Origin: Mesorhizobium sp. 65-26
GTDB lineage: Bacteria; Pseudomonadota; Alphaproteobacteria; Rhizobiales; Rhizobiaceae
Length of the DNA: 64,000 nucleotides
NCBI GenBank assembly: GCA_001899205.1
Contig: MKVL01000025.1
Span: forward strand, 1 to 64,000
Direction: 5' to 3'
In this document: in pieces, positions 1 through 8,611 of the stretch
Layout: each line of letters starts with the position of its first letter
Position numbering within the stretch: position 1 is the stretch's first letter
Position numbers and translations under genes: made by a program
The notes under the pieces: model-generated
The model's database searches: none
Told to the model about the DNA's origin: nothing
The model's input: only the letters and a program-made list of their open reading frames with translations

Positions 1-36
1 CAAAATCCGCCTGAGACAGGTTGACTGTTCAGATAA

Positions 37-267
37 ATCGCCGAGATCTGCGCGGCCTTCTGCTGCGCAGCCCTGGGCATCGTGCCCACGGTGCGACATG
101 CGGATTACATCGGCGCATGGCTAGAGGTTCTGCGTGAGGACAATCGTGCCATCGTTCGTGCAGCCAGCCACGCCAGCAAGGCGGCCGAGTGGCTTCTTGG
201 CCACCTACCGGAAGAGGTTGGTGCATCCATCGAGTTAGGCGCAGGCAATGATAGAAGGGCTGCATAA
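37..267 (+). pseudogene. C-terminal remnant of an ArdC-like anti-restriction protein
   Basis: In the frame that ends at 267 the translation from codon 37 resembles the end of the zincin-like metallopeptidase domain of ArdC (DUF1738) proteins: IAEICAAFCCAALGI, then HADYIGAWLEVLREDNRAI and RAASHASKAAEWLLG. Only about 75 codons remain. An in-frame TAA at 34-36 precedes them, so the catalytic HExxH part is not connected to this piece. The first start-like codon is GTG at 82. ArdC proteins protect incoming DNA from restriction and often sit in the leading regions of plasmids and ICEs, which fits the neighbouring ParB/helicase module. It is most likely a dead fragment; a frameshift relative to sequence left of the window is the alternative. 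Confidence 0.7.
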
Positions 268-599
268 CCATCGTTGACCGGAACAGCGCAAGCGCCGTCC
301 CGGTGACCACCGATCGGCTGTCTTGAGCTCGCAGGGTTTCGCGTCGGGATTGCACGCGGCGGCCCTGCCGATCGGCACAGAGCGCCAGCCGCGTTTCATC
401 GATCGCCTCTCATTGTCGGTTCATGCGGAGACTGCTTTCGCGGCTACAAGCCTTTCCAAGCCTGCGCGCTGTGCCGGCTCGGCTGTCGAATAATGGCGTG
501 CCGGATCGTGCTGGCAGGAGAGGGATAGGGTTGGAGGGATTTGGTGACGGGTTCAAGGCCGAGAGAGAGGCTCTCGGCGCCCGTCGCGGAGAAACCTCA
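268..599. other. leader region before the parB-like gene, no gene seen
   Basis: No convincing gene. An open frame continues upstream of the parB-like start to 423, but its residues look unlike the family. A hairpin with an 8-bp stem lies at 558-578 (GCCGAGAG / CTCTCGGC). The motif GACGGGTT at 546 followed by a GAGAGAG run recurs in the leader of the next gene at 2810-2840. Confidence 0.5.
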
Positions 600-2723
600 A
601 TGGCCAACGCCGTTCAGAAGATCACCCTGTCGCCTTCGCGCGACATTCCCTTCAATAAGCTGGTGCTTGCCCAAACCAATGTCAGAAGTATCAAGGCCGG
701 CGTCTCGATCGAGGAACTCGCGGCCTCGATCGCCCGGCGCGGTCTTATCCAGAGCATCCATGTTCGTCCCGTGCTCGATGCCGGCGGCGAGGAGACGGGC
801 ATGTTCGAGGTCCCGGCTGGGGGCCGTCGCTACCGCGCTCTCGAGATGCTTGTGAAACAGAAACGGTTTGCGAAGACCGCATCCGTTCCCTGTGTCGTGG
901 GCAATCCGTTTGGGCCAATCCTCGCCGAAGAGATCTCGCTGGCCGAAAACGTCGAACACGCACCGCTCCATCCCTTGGACCAATATCGCGCGTTCAAGGA
1001 CATGCTCGACAAAGGCATGTCGGAGGAGGAGATCGCGGCCGCGTTCTTCATCTCGACCAACTTGGTGAAGCAGCGTCTCAAGCTCACTGCGGTGTCCACG
1101 GCGCTTCTCGACGTCTACGCCGAGGACGGCATGACGATCGCCCAACTTGAGGCGTTCTCCATCAGCAACGATCATGCGCGACAGGAACTGGTCTGGGAGG
1201 CGATCAAGAACAGCTGGTCGAAAGAGCCATACCAGATCCGCCGCATGCTGACTGAGAACACCGTCCGCACCTCCGACAAGCGGGCCGCGTTCGTCAGCCT
1301 GGAGGCCTATGAGGCGGCAGGTGGCGACGTGCTGCGCGATCTGTTCCAGTCGGACGATGGCGGGTGGCTGCAGGACGTTCCGCTGCTTGAACGGCTCGTC
1401 ACTGGCAAGCTCAAGACGATGGCTGACGAGATCGCCAATGAGGGCTGGAAGTGGATCGAAGTCGCGGTGAGCTTCCCCTATGGCGCGGCAAACGGTTTGC
1501 GCGAGCTTGAGGGCACGCCGATCGACCTCACCAGCGAAGAGCAGGCAACGCTCAATGCACTGCGTGGGGAGTTCGACAAGCTTCAGACGCAGTACGAGGA
1601 GGCCGACGAGTTGCCCGATGACGTCGACCAGCGGTTTGGCGAGATCGAAACGGCGATCAAATCGATCGAGGCCCGTCCCGTTCACTTCGATCCCGCGGAA
1701 ATCGCGCGTGCGGGTGTCTTCGTCAGCATCGATACGGACGGGTCGCTTCTCGTCGAGCGCGGCTATGTGAAGCCGGAGGATGAGACGCCCGTGACGCCCG
1801 AGGGTGGCAAACATCCCGGCGTCGACGGGTGCGACGTCGAATCGACGGGTTCGTTTCAGCGGGCCATCATCACCATCGGTGGCCAGCCGGCGGACCCGGA
1901 AGATGAGGAGGAGGATGGCAACAAGCCATTGCCGGATCGGCTCATCATGGAACTGACCGCGGATCGCACGCTGGCTCTGCGCGACAAGCTCGCGAACGAT
2001 CCCGCAACTGCTTTTCTGGCCGTGCTTCACAAATTCGTCCGTGACGCTTTCTCTCGCTACAGCGCGCAAGGCGTGGCGATGGAAGTCTCTGTCCGTGGCA
2101 CGGTCTTTCCGGTCCAGTCCGAAGGGCTTCGGGATACGATTTATGCGCGCTCGATCAAGGACCGCCACGAGGCCTGGGAAAAGCGTCTTCCAACTGACGT
2201 CGCCGACCTTTGGAACGCGCTCTCTGCACTGACGGGCACCGAGCAAGCCGAGCTGTTCGCCCATTGCGCATCCTTCGGCGTCAACGCCCTTTACGAAAGG
2301 GCTGATCGCTACGGTAACGGCGCCATCTCAACGCACGGCGTCCAGCAGCGCCTTGCGGATGCCGATCACCTTGCGCGGGCAGTTGGGCTCGACATGATCG
2401 ACGCCGGATGGCGCCCCACTGTCGGCAACTATCTCGGCCGCGTCACCAAGGCGCGTATCCTCGAAGCCGTTCGCGAGGGAGCTGGCGAGCGCGCCTCCCA
2501 GCTCATCGATCACCTCAAGAAGGGCGACATGGCCAAGGAAGCCGAACGCCTGCTCGCCGATAGTGGCTGGCTGCCCGAGCCTCTGCGGCTTGTCGACAGC
2601 GATGTCAAAGCAATCGACACCAACGCTGGCGACGAAGATGAAGCTCTGCCTGAATTCCTGGCAGGCGACAACGATGCCGCATTGGCCGACCATGAAGAAA
2701 GACAGCTAGACGCTGCCGAATAG
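600..2723 (+). CDS. ParB/RepB/Spo0J family protein of a plasmid/ICE module
   Basis: This 707-residue protein has a ParB N-terminal nuclease/CTPase-like domain in the first 150 residues or so: NVRSIKAGVSIEELAASIARRG, then GGRRYRAL, then LAENVEHAPLHPLDQYRAF. A helix-turn-helix stretch follows (MSEEEIAAAFFISTNLVKQRLKL). The long C-terminal part is acidic and not recognised. It is more than twice the length of a segregation ParB and has no parA beside it, so it is more likely an accessory DNA-binding protein of the element than a partition protein. The start at 600 is chosen because GGAGA at 588-592 sits 7 bases upstream and the family similarity begins there; the frame is open back to 423. A strong terminator follows the stop, so the next gene probably has its own promoter. 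Confidence 0.88.
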   Translation: MANAVQKITLSPSRDIPFNKLVLAQTNVRSIKAGVSIEELAASIARRGLIQSIHVRPVLDAGGEETGMFEVPAGGRRYRALEMLVKQKRFAKTASVPCVVGNPFGPILAEEISLAENVEHAPLHPLDQYRAFKDMLDKGMSEEEIAAAFFISTNLVKQRLKLTAVSTALLDVYAEDGMTIAQLEAFSISNDHARQELVWEAIKNSWSKEPYQIRRMLTENTVRTSDKRAAFVSLEAYEAAGGDVLRDLFQSDDGGWLQDVPLLERLVTGKLKTMADEIANEGWKWIEVAVSFPYGAANGLRELEGTPIDLTSEEQATLNALRGEFDKLQTQYEEADELPDDVDQRFGEIETAIKSIEARPVHFDPAEIARAGVFVSIDTDGSLLVERGYVKPEDETPVTPEGGKHPGVDGCDVESTGSFQRAIITIGGQPADPEDEEEDGNKPLPDRLIMELTADRTLALRDKLANDPATAFLAVLHKFVRDAFSRYSAQGVAMEVSVRGTVFPVQSEGLRDTIYARSIKDRHEAWEKRLPTDVADLWNALSALTGTEQAELFAHCASFGVNALYERADRYGNGAISTHGVQQRLADADHLARAVGLDMIDAGWRPTVGNYLGRVTKARILEAVREGAGERASQLIDHLKKGDMAKEAERLLADSGWLPEPLRLVDSDVKAIDTNAGDEDEALPEFLAGDNDAALADHEERQLDAAE

Positions 2724-2745
2724 CTGGCCTCTTACCGCGTCTATC

Positions 2746-2777
2746 GCCCGGCTCTCGCAAGAGTGCCGGGCGTTTTT
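2746..2777 (+). terminator. rho-independent terminator after the parB-like gene
   Basis: The hairpin GCCCGGC (2746-2752) / GCCGGGC (2765-2771) is followed by GTTTTT. It lies 22 bases after the parB-like stop codon. Confidence 0.85.
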
Positions 2778-2882
2778 GCGTATTGGGGTGCGAGTGAGTG
2801 TCGGGCCGGGACGGGTTGAGCCCGTGCGGTCAGAGAGAGCGCCGATGGGCTTTTCCCGGTCTCGCTCTCCAGAGGATCTCCG

Positions 2883-5800
2883 ATGAACTTCTTGTCTCCG
2901 ACATTAACCGGCAAGCCGGTCGCTCCCGCCGCTACGCCTGTCGATCGAGCCGCGGCAGTCTACGCGGCCGCCCTGCGTCTGCTCCCCCACCTCGAATGTG
3001 GCCGGCGTGTCGATGCCGTCGTCCTGCGAGCTGCCATGGAGGCCTCATTAGGAGCGTCCGACACAAGCGGCGCCTGGGACTGGAAGACGGCCTATGACGC
3101 CTGTGAGGCCGCCACCGTCCTGTTCCTTCGCAAATACGGAAGGTCGCTTCTGCGCAAGGCCGGCTCCGTGGCTTCCGCCTTACCGCTTTTCAGCCGGATT
3201 GCGGACCTTCTGCCCACGCATACCCGCCGCTCCGAGGAAACTCAGGCGCTACAGCAATTCTCGACACCTATCTCGCTGGGTCTCGCAGTCGTCTCTGCGG
3301 CCGCCATAACGGCGTCCGACCGGGTGCTTGAGCCTTCCGCCGGTACCGGGCTGCTTGCCATCCTCGCCGAGATCGCGGGCGGCTCGCTTGTCCTCAACGA
3401 GCTTGCCGAGACGCGTGCGGGTCTCCTGTCCAATCTCTTCCCGGCCATTGCGGTCACGCGGTTCGACGCGGCCCAGATCGATGATCATCTCGATTCCGCC
3501 GGCTTGCCCACCGTGGTGCTGATGAACCCGCCATTCTCGGTCCTCGCCAACGTGCGTGGTCGCGTCGCAGATGCGGCCTATCGCCATGTCGCCTCAGCCC
3601 TCGCCCGGCTTGCCGACGGTGGTCGCCTGGTCGCCATCACCGGTGCGAGTTTCGGCCCGGAGATGCCGGCGTGGCGCGATGCCTTCGTGCGCCTCCAGGA
3701 GCATGGTCGTGTCGTTTTCACCGCCACCATCAGCGGCGCCGTGTATGCCAGGCATGGCACGACGATCGAGACCCGGCTGACGGTCATCGACAAGGCACCC
3801 GCTGGTGATATGTCCGTCGTTCCGGCCTCGCCCGGCTTTGCACCGGATGTCTCGACGTTGCTCCGCTGGATCGAAAAGCACGTCCCGGCCCGGCTGCCGG
3901 TCGCCGAAGCGGTGAAGGTCGTTCCCGCCATTGCCGCGCCCCGGACTGTCCGTGGTTATCTCGACCGCCCTGTCGCAGACCCGGTTCACCGGCAGCTATC
4001 CCAGCCGGTCGGCGTCGAACTTTCGTACGAGACGGTCGATTGGGCACCCGACGAGGGAGCACGGCTGACCGACGGGATCTACGAGGAATATGGATTGCAG
4101 ACGATTCGCATTCCTGGTTCCCGGGCGCACCCGACCAAGCTGGTCCAGTCCGCCGCAATGGCGTCAGTCGCGCCGCCAAAGCCCACTTATCGCCCGACCC
4201 TGCCCGACGATATCCTGACGTCGCTCTCCGACGCCCAGCTCGAAACGGTGATCCTGGCCGGCGAGGCCCATTGCGGGTTTCTCGCCGGATCGTGGTCAGT
4301 CGACCACACGCTCGATCTTGTCACCGCAGCACCCGACGACGCGTCGGCGGCCGTGCGCTTCCGGCGCGGCTTCTTCATCGGCGACGGAACCGGCGTCGGC
4401 AAGGGCCGGCAGTCGGCGAGCATCGTGCTCGACAACTGGTTGCAAGGTCGACGCAAGGCCGTGTGGATCTCGAAATCAGACAAGCTGCTTGAGGACGCGC
4501 AGCGCGACTGGGCCGCGCTCGGCATGGAACGCCTGCTGGTCACGCCGCTGTCGCGCTTTCCACAAGGGCGCACCATCACGCTGCCCGAAGGCATCCTGTT
4601 TACAACCTATGCCACGCTGCGCTCCGACGACCGCGGCGAAAAGGTTTCGCGCGTCAGGCAGATCGTCGAATGGTTGGGCCCGGATTTCGACGGAGTGCTG
4701 ATATTCGACGAGGCGCACGCCATGCAGAATGCCGGCGGCGGCAAGGGAGAGCGTGGCGACGTCGCGCCCTCACAGCAAGGTCGCGCCGGCTTGCGCCTGC
4801 AGCATGCTCTGCCCGGCGCCCGTGTCGTCTATGTCTCCGCCACCGGTGCGACCACTGTCGCCAATCTGGCTTACGCCCAGAGGCTTGGCCTCTGGGGCGG
4901 CGAGGACTTCCCGTTCTCGACCCGCGCGGAGTTCGTCGAGGCGATCGAAGCGGGTGGCGTGGCGGCAATGGAGGTGCTCGCCCGGGACCTTCGTGCGCTC
5001 GGCCTCTACACGGCACGCTCGCTCTCCTTTGATGGCGTCGAATATGAACTGGTCGAGCACGAACTGACGCCTGAGCAGCGGCGCATCTACGATGCCTATG
5101 CGGGCGCCTTTGCCGTCATTCACAACCATCTCGACGCGGCCATGCAGGCCGCCAACATTACTGGCGAAAGCGGCACGTTGAACCGTCAGGCCAAGTCCGC
5201 CGCGCGCTCGGCCTTCGAAAGCGCCAAGCAGCGCTTCTTCGGTCACCTGCTGACGTCGATGAAGACGCCGACGCTGATCCGCTCGGTCGAGCAGGATCTC
5301 CAGTTGGGGCATTCGACCGTAATTCAGATCGTCTCCACCGGCGAGGCGCTGATGGAACGCAGGCTGGCGGAGGTGCCGACGCAGGAATGGAACGATGTTC
5401 GCGTCGACATCACGCCGCGCGAATATGTCCTCGATTATCTCGAGCATTCCTTTCCAGTTCAACTCTACGAGCCCTTCACGGATTCGGAAGGAAACCTGTC
5501 CTCGAGGCCGGTGTTTCGCGACGGCCAACCCGTTGAAAGCCGCGAGGCGGTCGCGCGCCGCACGGCGCTGATCGAGAAGCTGGCGAGCTTACCGCCGGTT
5601 CCGAGCGCACTCGACCAGATCGTTCAGCGCTTCGGCACGGATATGGTGGCCGAGGTCACGGGCCGCTCGCGACGCATCGTCAGGAAGGGCGAGCGCCTGA
5701 TGGTCGAGAGCCGCGCGGCCTCGGCCAATCTAGGCGAGACGCAGGCCTTCATGGACGACGTCAAGCGCATCCTAGTGTTCAGCGAGGCCGGCGGGACGGG

Positions 5801-7745
5801 GCGCAGCTATCATGCGGAGCTTTCGGCGCGGAACACACGTTTGCGCGTCCACTATCTTCTCGAGCCCGGCTGGAAGGCCGACACCGCCATCCAGGGCCTT
5901 GGCCGCACGCATCGGACCAACCAGGCACAGCCGCCGCTTTTTCGACCGATCGCCACCAACGTGAAAGCCGAGAAACGCTTCCTCTCCACGATTGCCCGCC
6001 GCCTCGATACGCTGGGCGCAATCACGCGTGGCCAGCGCCAGACCGGCGGCCAGGGCCTTTTCCGGCCAGAGGACAATCTCGAATCGCATTATGCGCGCGA
6101 TGCGCTGCGTCAGCTCTATCTGCTGGTTGTCCGCGGCAAGGTGGAGGGCTGTTCGCTCACGCTGTTCGAGCAGACCACGGGGCTGACGCTGACCGACGAT
6201 AACGGCATCAGGGACGAGTTGCCGCCGATCACAACATTCCTCAATCGACTGCTGGCGCTCACCATCGAACTGCAGGACATCCTGTTCGCGGCTTTCGAGC
6301 AACTGCTCACAGCCAAGGTGGAAGGCGCCATCGCGTCTGGTGTGTATGATCTTGGCCTCGAAACGCTGCAAGCCGAGAGCTTCGTCGTCACCGATCGGCG
6401 GGCGATCTACACCCATCCTGGCACAGGCGCCGAAACGCAGCTCCTCACCATCGATCAGCGTCAGCGCAACCGACCCGTGCCCGTCGGGGACGCTGTCGCC
6501 CAACTTGAGGACCAGCGCGCCATCCTGCTGGTCAACGAACGCTCAGGGCGTGCAGCCGTGCAGGTGCCCGCGCCATCGTTCATGCTCGATGATGGCGAAA
6601 TCGAGCGGCGCGTCCGCCTGATCCGGCCGATGGAACAACATCATGCCTCGCTGCGCATGATGGAGGAAAGTCATTGGCAGCAGGTTGATCCCGAGACCTT
6701 CGCGGCCGCCTGGAGTGCCGAGGTCGCGGGCGTCCCGACTTTCTCGGACTCGACCATCCACATCGTCGCGGGGCTGCTGCTGCCGATCTGGAAACGACTT
6801 CCAAACGAATCGAGCCGGGTCTATCGGCTCCAGACCGACGCGGGGGAGCGTATCATCGGACGAAGGGTTTCGGCCGCATGGGCCGCCGGCGCGCTCGCAA
6901 CCGGCGTCAGCACCCTGACGGCACAAGATGCCTTCAACGCCCTTGCGGATGGGCGAACGATGCTCGACCTCGCCGAGGGACTCCATCTGCGCCGCGTCCG
7001 CGTCATGGGCGCCAATCGCATCGAGCTGTCGGGCTTCACCGATACCATGCGCGAGCGGCTAGCGGCCTACGGGCTGTTCCACGAGATCATATCCTGGAAG
7101 CTGCGCATGTTCGTGCCGGCGGACGCAACCGGGCCTGCTGTGCTCGCCAAGGTTATCGAGTGTTGGCCCGTGCAGCGCATCAGCGAGAGGGAGACCGCCT
7201 TATGCCTCCTCGCGATGCTTCCGAACTGGCAAGCCGTCTCGCCCAACGGGCGGAGGCGGTTTGCCGCCGCTACCTTTCCAACGGCCGCCGTGAGGGCCGC
7301 TACTGGCTGGTTGGCAACGCCCGCAATGCGCCGGGGCGCTCGATGTTTGTCCGTCTCAAGGGATCGGTTTCCGGCAAGGGCGCCGCCGGGAAATGGACTG
7401 ACGCTGCCACCGGCGAGCACGGCGACCTGCTGGATGTCATTCGGGAATCGCTTGGCCTTGTCGATTTCAAGGACGTCTGCGACGAGGTGCGCAGCTTTCT
7501 GTCGATGCCCCCGGCGACGAACGAACCAAAGGACCGGTGGGAGCAAGCCGTTCCCGCTGCCGGCGGCTCCAGCGAAGCGGCGCGGCGGCTGGTCTCCATG
7601 TCGCAGCCGATACCAGGAACGCTTGTGGAGACGTATCTGCGCGGACGTGCGATTACAGCCTTGCATGAAACCGGGAGCCTTCGGTTTCATCAGCGCTGCT
7701 ATTACCGACCGGAGCGCGGCCCGACCGAAGCCTGGCCAGCAATGA
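2883..7745 (+). CDS. fusion of SAM methyltransferase and strawberry-notch (SNO) helicase; stop codon apparently lost
   Basis: The open frame has 1620 codons. The N-terminal third holds an amino-methyltransferase fold: motif I EPSAGTG near residue 149 and catalytic motif NPPF near 214, as in N6-adenine/N4-cytosine DNA methylases. From about residue 420 a superfamily 2 helicase of the strawberry-notch type follows: Walker A GDGTGVGKGRQ near 499, DEAH near 608 and motif VI GLGRTHRTNQAQ near 1005. Family-like sequence stops near residue 1439, at the next gene's ATG (7202). There the codon is TTA in the context TTATG; an ancestral TGATG would have been a stop-start overlap. The last 180 residues are therefore an out-of-frame reading of the Toprim gene, either a tail added by stop loss or a sequencing error. 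GAGGA precedes the ATG. The protein probably modifies or remodels the element's DNA; its exact role is unknown. Confidence 0.9.
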   Translation: MNFLSPTLTGKPVAPAATPVDRAAAVYAAALRLLPHLECGRRVDAVVLRAAMEASLGASDTSGAWDWKTAYDACEAATVLFLRKYGRSLLRKAGSVASALPLFSRIADLLPTHTRRSEETQALQQFSTPISLGLAVVSAAAITASDRVLEPSAGTGLLAILAEIAGGSLVLNELAETRAGLLSNLFPAIAVTRFDAAQIDDHLDSAGLPTVVLMNPPFSVLANVRGRVADAAYRHVASALARLADGGRLVAITGASFGPEMPAWRDAFVRLQEHGRVVFTATISGAVYARHGTTIETRLTVIDKAPAGDMSVVPASPGFAPDVSTLLRWIEKHVPARLPVAEAVKVVPAIAAPRTVRGYLDRPVADPVHRQLSQPVGVELSYETVDWAPDEGARLTDGIYEEYGLQTIRIPGSRAHPTKLVQSAAMASVAPPKPTYRPTLPDDILTSLSDAQLETVILAGEAHCGFLAGSWSVDHTLDLVTAAPDDASAAVRFRRGFFIGDGTGVGKGRQSASIVLDNWLQGRRKAVWISKSDKLLEDAQRDWAALGMERLLVTPLSRFPQGRTITLPEGILFTTYATLRSDDRGEKVSRVRQIVEWLGPDFDGVLIFDEAHAMQNAGGGKGERGDVAPSQQGRAGLRLQHALPGARVVYVSATGATTVANLAYAQRLGLWGGEDFPFSTRAEFVEAIEAGGVAAMEVLARDLRALGLYTARSLSFDGVEYELVEHELTPEQRRIYDAYAGAFAVIHNHLDAAMQAANITGESGTLNRQAKSAARSAFESAKQRFFGHLLTSMKTPTLIRSVEQDLQLGHSTVIQIVSTGEALMERRLAEVPTQEWNDVRVDITPREYVLDYLEHSFPVQLYEPFTDSEGNLSSRPVFRDGQPVESREAVARRTALIEKLASLPPVPSALDQIVQRFGTDMVAEVTGRSRRIVRKGERLMVESRAASANLGETQAFMDDVKRILVFSEAGGTGRSYHAELSARNTRLRVHYLLEPGWKADTAIQGLGRTHRTNQAQPPLFRPIATNVKAEKRFLSTIARRLDTLGAITRGQRQTGGQGLFRPEDNLESHYARDALRQLYLLVVRGKVEGCSLTLFEQTTGLTLTDDNGIRDELPPITTFLNRLLALTIELQDILFAAFEQLLTAKVEGAIASGVYDLGLETLQAESFVVTDRRAIYTHPGTGAETQLLTIDQRQRNRPVPVGDAVAQLEDQRAILLVNERSGRAAVQVPAPSFMLDDGEIERRVRLIRPMEQHHASLRMMEESHWQQVDPETFAAAWSAEVAGVPTFSDSTIHIVAGLLLPIWKRLPNESSRVYRLQTDAGERIIGRRVSAAWAAGALATGVSTLTAQDAFNALADGRTMLDLAEGLHLRRVRVMGANRIELSGFTDTMRERLAAYGLFHEIISWKLRMFVPADATGPAVLAKVIECWPVQRISERETALCLLAMLPNWQAVSPNGRRRFAAATFPTAAVRAATGWLATPAMRRGARCLSVSRDRFPARAPPGNGLTLPPASTATCWMSFGNRLALSISRTSATRCAAFCRCPRRRTNQRTGGSKPFPLPAAPAKRRGGWSPCRSRYQERLWRRICADVRLQPCMKPGAFGFISAAITDRSAARPKPGQQ

Positions 7746-8260
7746 TCGCGACGGTCAGCGACCTCGAAGGCAAGCTCACCGGCGCTCACCGCACATGGCT
7801 TGATCCGGGCGGGTTCAGCGAGGCCCATCTCGGCCGCGCTCCGATCGACACGCCGAGGCGGGCCATGGGCGAACTGCTCGGTCACGCTGTTCGCTTCGGC
7901 TGCTGCCATGACGTCATGGCAGCCGGCGAAGGCATCGAGACCGTGCTGTCGCAACGCTCTATCCTGCCGGCCATGCCGGCACTCGCGGCGCTGTCGGCGG
8001 CGCATTTGTCCGCAATCGCGTTTCCTGACACGTTGCGGCGGCTCTATATCGCCCGCGACAATGATCCGGCAGGCGACGCAGCAATCAAAACCCTCATCGA
8101 ACGCACCAGCGCGGCCGGCATAGCGGCGATGGTCCTGACGCCGCGGCTCGGCGACTTCAACGAGGATCTGCGCCTGCTCGGTGCCGACGCCCTTCGGGCG
8201 ATCCTGCGAGTCCAGATCGCGGCGCAGGATATCGAACGCTTCATGAAGCTGGCGACCTGA
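7202..8260 (+). CDS. Toprim domain protein (DUF7146/primase-like)
   Basis: This 352-residue protein has an N-terminal part of the primase-associated DUF7146 type (CRRYLSNGRREGRYWLVGN, later GKWTDAATGEHGDLLDVI). The C-terminal Toprim fold shows the catalytic glutamate in AAGEGIETVLS and the acidic DND of YIARDNDPAGDAA. Toprim domains coordinate metal for nucleotidyl transfer or strand cleavage in primases, topoisomerases and OLD nucleases. No CHC2 zinc-finger cysteines are seen. The ATG at 7202 lies inside the extended helicase frame, consistent with translational coupling. A role in element replication or repair is an inference. Confidence 0.9.
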   Translation: MPPRDASELASRLAQRAEAVCRRYLSNGRREGRYWLVGNARNAPGRSMFVRLKGSVSGKGAAGKWTDAATGEHGDLLDVIRESLGLVDFKDVCDEVRSFLSMPPATNEPKDRWEQAVPAAGGSSEAARRLVSMSQPIPGTLVETYLRGRAITALHETGSLRFHQRCYYRPERGPTEAWPAMIATVSDLEGKLTGAHRTWLDPGGFSEAHLGRAPIDTPRRAMGELLGHAVRFGCCHDVMAAGEGIETVLSQRSILPAMPALAALSAAHLSAIAFPDTLRRLYIARDNDPAGDAAIKTLIERTSAAGIAAMVLTPRLGDFNEDLRLLGADALRAILRVQIAAQDIERFMKLAT

Positions 8261-8611
8261 CCGGAAGGGGAAGGGAGGGGTGGCATTTGCGAATCTCGGT
8301 GCGCGGAGGAAACCTTCGCAGAGTGAGGGCCGCCCCGCGGCCTTCAAGAGGGCGATCGGCCGCTGGCCGGTCCGGACAGGCAATGGCTGCGCCCGGCTAT
8401 TTTCCGGCGGCCCTCGCCACCCTACGCGGCAAGCCGCACGGGGCCCCGTCTTCGGGCCTTTCCATCGCGAGGCAAAATAGCGGGGCTTCGCCATCCTCCA
8501 CTGCCGTTCCGGCCCTGCGCTTACGCTGCGGGTGCAAGTCCGGATCGTCCATCGCCTTCGTCGCCATGAAGGCCGCGATGGGCGCGGCCGATCCGACGAA
8601 GGCAAGCCGTC
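8261..8611. other. 351-bp GC-rich intergenic region, no convincing gene
   Basis: An open frame from 8287 runs through this region and into the next gene (to 8640), but its composition (Arg/Ala/Pro/Ser) looks like a GC-rich shadow. Short complementary stretches such as GGCCGCCCCGCGGCC near 8328 suggest RNA structure. A leader RNA, small RNA or promoter for the DUF2493 gene may lie here. Confidence 0.4.

Noticed and set aside
597-2264. 555-codon open frame antisense to the parB-like gene
   Set aside because: It mirrors a clearly family-like sense gene, has Arg/Asp-rich shadow composition and no domain; GC-rich codon usage keeps the antisense frame open.
600-2723. ParB-like gene as part of a repABC or parAB partition locus
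   Set aside because: No repA/parA-type ATPase or repC is adjacent and the protein is far longer than partition ParB; the module type differs.
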